Source: Ensifer oleiphilus
GTDB lineage: Bacteria > Pseudomonadota > Alphaproteobacteria > Rhizobiales > Rhizobiaceae
Direction of reading: 5' to 3'
Length of the DNA stretch: 64,000 bases
NCBI RefSeq assembly: GCF_013371465.1
Contig: NZ_JABWDU010000001.1
Span: 1,107,794 to 1,171,793 of the forward strand
The notes beneath the pieces are model-generated. The model saw only the letters and a list, made by a program, of their open reading frames with translations, had not been told where the DNA came from and did no database searches. Below, one piece after another: positions 63,768-64,000 of this stretch (position 1 is the first letter of the stretch; the number at the start of each line of letters is the position of its first letter). The position numbers and the translations under genes are program-made.

Positions 63768-64000
63768 ATGAGTGCCGCCGCAAGCGCTGCAGCCAATGAC
63801 AACCGGACCGCCATCGTCGAAGGCGATGCGTCGGCGCCCGCAGGCGCAGACGAAGTCTCGCAGCTCCCGGCGCCGAGCGTCGCGACGCCGCCCGCGCCGC
63901 AGCCGGTGAGCGTTGCCAGGTCAGCGACCTACGTGGTTTGTTCGGCGCTGCTGTTCCTGACCCAGGGCCTGGGCATGAACCTGGCACTGGCCAATCTCAC
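63768..64000 (+). CDS. MFS transporter, N-terminal fragment (runs off the window)
   Basis: The frame is open to the window end. The first 55 residues are Ala/Pro-rich and polar, followed by a first membrane helix, ATYVVCSALLFLTQGLGMNL. This is consistent with an MFS efflux protein next to its MarR regulator, but only one helix is visible. In-frame ATGs also lie at 63759 and 63762; I prefer 63768 because AAGGA at 63754-63758 then has a nine-base spacer. The remainder lies outside. Confidence 0.65.
   Translation, partial: MSAAASAAANDNRTAIVEGDASAPAGADEVSQLPAPSVATPPAPQPVSVARSATYVVCSALLFLTQGLGMNLALANL

Overview
The window is a gene-dense, GC-rich stretch of a Rhizobiaceae main chromosome, most likely Sinorhizobium/Ensifer. 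The evidence is gene content and order: dapA-smpB, rpoZ-rsh, acpS-lepB-rnc-era, tex, then rkpK-lpsL (the UDP-glucuronate/galacturonate pair known from S. meliloti), recO, nadABC, an alphaproteobacterial NAD regulator, cysS, psd-pssA, purF-cvpA-radA-alr and dnaB. I see no tRNA, rRNA, CRISPR array, phage gene or transposase. Almost all coding sequence is core metabolism or information processing, so strong claims of novelty should be treated with caution.

Layout. 1-2.3 kb: end of dapA, smpB, a NYN-domain gene and rpoZ with a textbook terminator. 2.3-8.7 kb: rsh, two small or membrane genes, then acpS-lepB-rnc-era with start/stop overlaps. 8.7-19.2 kb: GST-like reductase, cfa, tex, a small exported protein with a remarkable leader, rkpK, lpsL, an ArsR/SRPBCC pair, a VOC protein and an L,D-transpeptidase. 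19.4-25.3 kb: recO, thioesterase, giant DUF2339 membrane protein, HD and MOSC proteins. 25.3-28.6 kb: divergent PhyH dioxygenase/AraC regulator plus MFS carrier. 28.7-36 kb: nadABC behind a 27-bp palindrome, a small repeat-bearing exported protein, and a tight operon ygfZ-HD-phosphatase-NAD regulator on the other strand. 36-39.4 kb: a 200-bp palindromic element, small envelope proteins, a Nudix hydrolase and an SRAP protein. 39.8-47.6 kb: cysS, VOC, three tandem GFA proteins, proline iminopeptidase, citramalate synthase, RarD and LOG. 47.8-53.5 kb: LysM protein, Atm1-type ABC exporter, psd and pssA. 53.5-59.4 kb: SDR, purF, cvpA, radA and alr, all minus strand. 59.5-64 kb: AraC, azlCD, dnaB, and marR with the start of an MFS gene.

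How genes work together: psd/pssA make phosphatidylethanolamine and cfa modifies its acyl chains; rkpK/lpsL supply uronic acids for surface polysaccharide; nadABC make nicotinate mononucleotide de novo and are probably repressed through the palindrome by the regulator encoded 3.2 kb downstream of the operon; smpB, rpoZ, rsh, tex, rnc and era serve translation and RNA control.

The most interesting non-coding signals are a bistable, Shine-Dalgarno-sequestering 5' leader at 14160-14294, the nadA palindrome, and the long palindromic element at 36060-36259, which supplies the stop codon of the adjacent gene. All structures were found by eye; no folding, alignment or database search was run.
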